DNA of 64,000 nucleotides from positions 59,936,255-60,000,254 of the forward strand of contig OZ024933.1 in NCBI GenBank assembly GCA_964017235.1. The letters are read 5' to 3'. The notes beneath the pieces were generated by a model, which was not told the origin of the DNA, did not search any database, and worked only from the letters and a program-made list of their open reading frames with translations. Origin of the DNA: Sabellastarte sp. h YS-2021. Its lineage: Eukaryota; Annelida; Polychaeta; Sabellida; Sabellidae. Both the position numbers and the translations under genes were made by a program. Below, piece after piece: positions 61,245 through 64,000 of the stretch (within the stretch, counting starts at the first letter, position 1; each line of letters begins with the position of its first letter).

Positions 61245-61335
61245 TAAGTGTCCAATATTAGAAAATAATAGACTGTTGACTCGGTCCCTGCAGGGCGTCA
61301 TAAACAATCTATTATTTTCTAATATTGGACACTTA
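61245..61335. repeat. 91-bp near-perfect palindrome (hairpin element)
   Basis: TAAGTGTCCAATATTAGAAA, continuing ATAATAGACTGTT, is matched by its inverse complement at the right with one mismatch in 33, around a 25-base GC-richer centre that contains CCCTGCAGGG. It folds into a long stem. It could be a tiny MITE or a hairpin RNA source. Confidence 0.9.
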
Positions 61336-61959
61336 CTTGGCCATTAACCAATACATGGGTCCAAATGATTAAAACGTTTGGCATTTATTCACTTACATCT
61401 CACCTTTGTGGTTCTTTAGTTTTAATTCAGCTCTTGACAAAAACTGATGGCTGACTAAGTGTCTCATATTTGAAAATAATGAATTGTGTGTTAGGTCCCT
61501 AGTGGTGGTGGACCAATTCACACCTGTGTACCTATTCACGCCCACCCTCAGTTTTCTTACAGATCTATAATTTTTCAAAGAGAAGATGTTTACCACATCG
61601 TAGATAATTTGCTTGTTTGTGTATGGGAGACCTTCAGGCTCCGCCGGCTCCGCATTTTGTTTTCCTTATAACTCTGGAACCATTAGGCGGATTCTTTTCA
61701 AATTTGGCAGGTTTAGGCAGTAGCCTTGGGGAATTTTTTTGAATATGCTGCAGTGACATTTCAACCAATCAGTGAGGTCACATGACCAAAAATGTCTTTT
61801 TTCGATGGGGAATCTTGTCCGGATGATAACTTGAAAGGAATTTTATCAATTCACCTGAAACTTGGCAAATACATTCATTCTATTAAAATCTGGAAATCAT
61901 TAGATTTTGGCATTGATTGGTTAAGAAAGGGCCGAGTAATTAATGATTAATTAATCATT

Positions 61960-62755
61960 ACGAATTTTCCAAATAAGGAAAACACAAAAATGCTTATATC
62001 TCGAAAACCGTGCTAGATAGAGTGATTTCGACAAAATTTTTGACCCACAGGGTGTCTCTGCGGAGGAGTTATCCCAATTTTCAAAAAATTTTTGTCTCGC
62101 CAAAAATGGCGGCCATTTTGAATTTTCGAATTTTTCGCAAAAATTGCAAAACACAAAAATGCTTATATCTCGAAAACCGTGCTAGATAGAGCGATTTCGA
62201 CGAAATTTTTGACCCACAGGGTAATTTTTGACCCACAGGGTATCTCTGCAGAGTAGCCATGCCTATTTTCAAAAAAATTTTGTCTTGCCAAAAATGGTGG
62301 CCATTTTGAATTTTCGCAAAAATTGCAAAACATAAAAATGCTTATCTCGAAAACCCTGCTAGATAGAGTGATTTCGACGAAATTTTTGACCCGCCAGGTA
62401 TCTCTGCAGAGTAGCCATGCCAATTTTCAAAAAAAAATTTCTCGCAAAAAAATGGCGGCCATTTTGAATTTTCGAATTTTTTGCAAAATTGCAAAACATA
62501 AAAATGCTTATATCTCGAAAACCATGCTAGATAGAGCGATTTCGACGAAATTTTTGACCCGCCGGGTATCTCTGCAGAGTAGCAATGCCAATTTTCAAAA
62601 AAATTTTGTCTCGCCAAAAATGGCGGCCATTTTGAATTTTCGAATTTTTACGCCAAAATTGCAAAACACGAAAATGCTAATATCTCGAAAACCGTGCTAC
62701 ATAGAGAGAATTCGACGAAATTTTTGATCTTCAGGGTGTCTCTGCAGAGCAGCTA
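61960..62755 (+). repeat. Family E array, second copy, about five units
   Basis: Units of about 165 bp with CTTATATCTCGAAAACCGTG, CTAGATAGAGCGATTTCG, GACGAAATTTTTGACCC, AGGGTATCTCTGCAGAGTAG and AAAATGGCGGCCATTTTGAA. The units are more alike than those of the larger array at 55735-57990, so this array expanded or was homogenised later. It abuts the family F satellite. Confidence 0.85.
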
Positions 62756-64000
62756 TCCCAAAGAGCTTTCACTCGGTGAAGTTTCAGACCCGTAGCTAAT
62801 TATTCACTTACTCAAAATGAGTAAATGCTAATTATCTCTAAAACTATTGCGGATACCCAATTTTTATCAAATAACTCATTCATCTACTTTTGGGAGGGCT
62901 TTCACATGGTGAAGTTTCAGACCCGTAGATAATTACTCACCTAATCAAAATGAGTAAATATGAATTATCTCTTAAAAGTATTGCAGATAGCCAATTTTTA
63001 TCAAATAACTCATTCATATACTTTTGGAAGAGCTTTCACATGGTGAAGTTTCAGACCCATAGCTAATTGCTCACCTACTCAAAATGAGTAAATGCGAATT
63101 ACCTCTAAAAGTATTGCAGATAGCCAATTTTTCTCAAATAACTCATTCACCTACTTTTGGGAGAGCTTTCACTTGGTGAAGTTTCAGACCCATAGCTAAT
63201 TACTCACCTACACAAAATGAGTAAATGCTAATTATCTCAAAACTATTGTGGATACCCAATTTTTCTCAAATAACTCATTCATGTACTTTTGGGAGAGCTT
63301 TCACATGGTGAAGTTTCAGACCTGTAGATAATTACTCACCTACTCAAAATGAGTAAATGCGAATTATCTCTTAAAAGTACTGCAGATAGCCAATTTTTCT
63401 CAAATAACTCATTCACCTACTTTTGGAAGAGCTTTCACATGGTGAAGTTTCAGACCCATAGCTAATTACTCACCTACTCAAAATGAGTAAATGCGAATTA
63501 TCTCTAAAAGTATTGCAGATAGCCAATTTTTCTCAAATAACTCATTCACCTACTTTTGGGAGAGCTTGCACTCCGTGAAGTTTCAGACCCATAGCTAATT
63601 ATTCACCTACTCAAAATGAGTAAATGCTAATTATCTGTAAAAGTATTGCGGATACCCAATTTTTATCAAATAACTCATTCATCTACTTGTGGGAGAGCTT
63701 TCACATGGTGAAGTTTCAGACCCATAGCTAATTACTCACCTACTCAAAATGAATAATGCGAATTATCTCAAAGTATTGCAGATAGCCAATTTTTCTCAAA
63801 TAACTCATTCACCTACTTTTGGGAGAGCTTTCACTTGGTGAAGTTTCAGACCCATAGCTAATTATTCACCTACTCAAAATGAGTAAATGCGAATTATCTC
63901 TAAAAGTATTGCAGATAGCCAATTTTTCTCAAATAACTCATTCACCTACTTTTGGGAGAGCTTTCACTTGGTGAACTTTCAGACCCACAGCTAATTATTC
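62756..64000 (+). repeat. Family F satellite, period ~133 bp, at least nine units, open at the window end
   Basis: AGAGCTTTCAC recurs at 62762, 62895, 63029, 63162, 63294 and onward every 132-134 bp. Each unit reads GTGAAGTTTCAGACCC.TAG, CTAATTACTCACCTACTC, AAAATGAGTAAATGCGAATT, ATCTCTAAAAGTATTGCAG, ATA.CCAATTTTTCTCAAAT, AACTCATTCACCTACTTTTG. Units are over 90 percent alike. Alternating unit variants (GATACCC with CTATTG versus GATAGCC with GTATTG) suggest a higher-order arrangement. Confidence 0.92.

Noticed and set aside
62081..62727. Overlapping frames on both strands in the second E array
   Set aside because: Same reason: periodic, strand-symmetric artefacts of the repeat unit.

Overview
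The window is eukaryotic, A+T-rich, intron-rich and dominated by repeats. It most likely comes from an invertebrate metazoan such as a mollusc, another lophotrochozoan or an invertebrate deuterostome. Evidence: split genes with GT-AG introns of up to 10 kb, animal gene families, APE-type and L1/Tx1-type LINE relics, tRNA- and 5S-derived SINE-like pieces, many short inverted-repeat elements (MITEs), and inverted-repeat elements carrying internal tandem repeats of the kind described in bivalves. The species cannot be fixed from the sequence.

Four protein-coding loci could be assembled exon by exon with consistent splice phases. (1) 2524-4680, plus: a 230-residue ankyrin-repeat protein starting MGN, followed by a decayed second copy of its last-exon 3' end. 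(2) 12892-30310, plus: a seven-exon, 376-residue membrane-anchored short-chain dehydrogenase of the retinol dehydrogenase 11-14 type. Its 10.2-kb first intron holds three or more MITEs and an antisense, intronless, broken copy of a large uncharacterised metazoan gene family (about 18981-22629). (3) 37786-43951, minus: a four-exon, 134-residue CENP-V/GFA-fold zinc protein. (4) 59651-59811, minus: the last coding exon of a calmodulin-like gene whose other exons lie outside or were not found.

The rest is accessory DNA. 5.3-12.8 kb holds a 5S-rRNA-like segment, an internally deleted LINE (minus) between two diverged 0.3-kb direct repeats, a second LINE scrap and a long L1/Tx1-like relic. 30.3-36.9 kb has duplicated gene-flank sequence, a tRNA-SINE, a 1.24-kb tandem-repeat element (family C) and a 160-bp tandem array (family G). 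41-49 kb has family D, a 301-bp G/T tract, a second copy of a 0.7-kb duplicated block and another SINE-like head. 49.9-53.5 kb is a nest of elements: MITE A inside MITE B, next to a second family C element that is itself split by another MITE. 55.3-64 kb is mostly tandem arrays: family E twice, family D, a 91-bp near-perfect palindrome, and a 133-bp satellite (family F) running off the window end.

The genes show no operon-like link. The most interesting theme is that several unrelated repeat families share one design (a terminal hairpin or inverted repeat plus internal 115-180-bp tandem units). Two of them carry in nearly every unit a motif matching animal transcription-factor sites: DR1 nuclear-receptor elements in family C and YY1-type ATGGCGGCCAT palindromes in family E.
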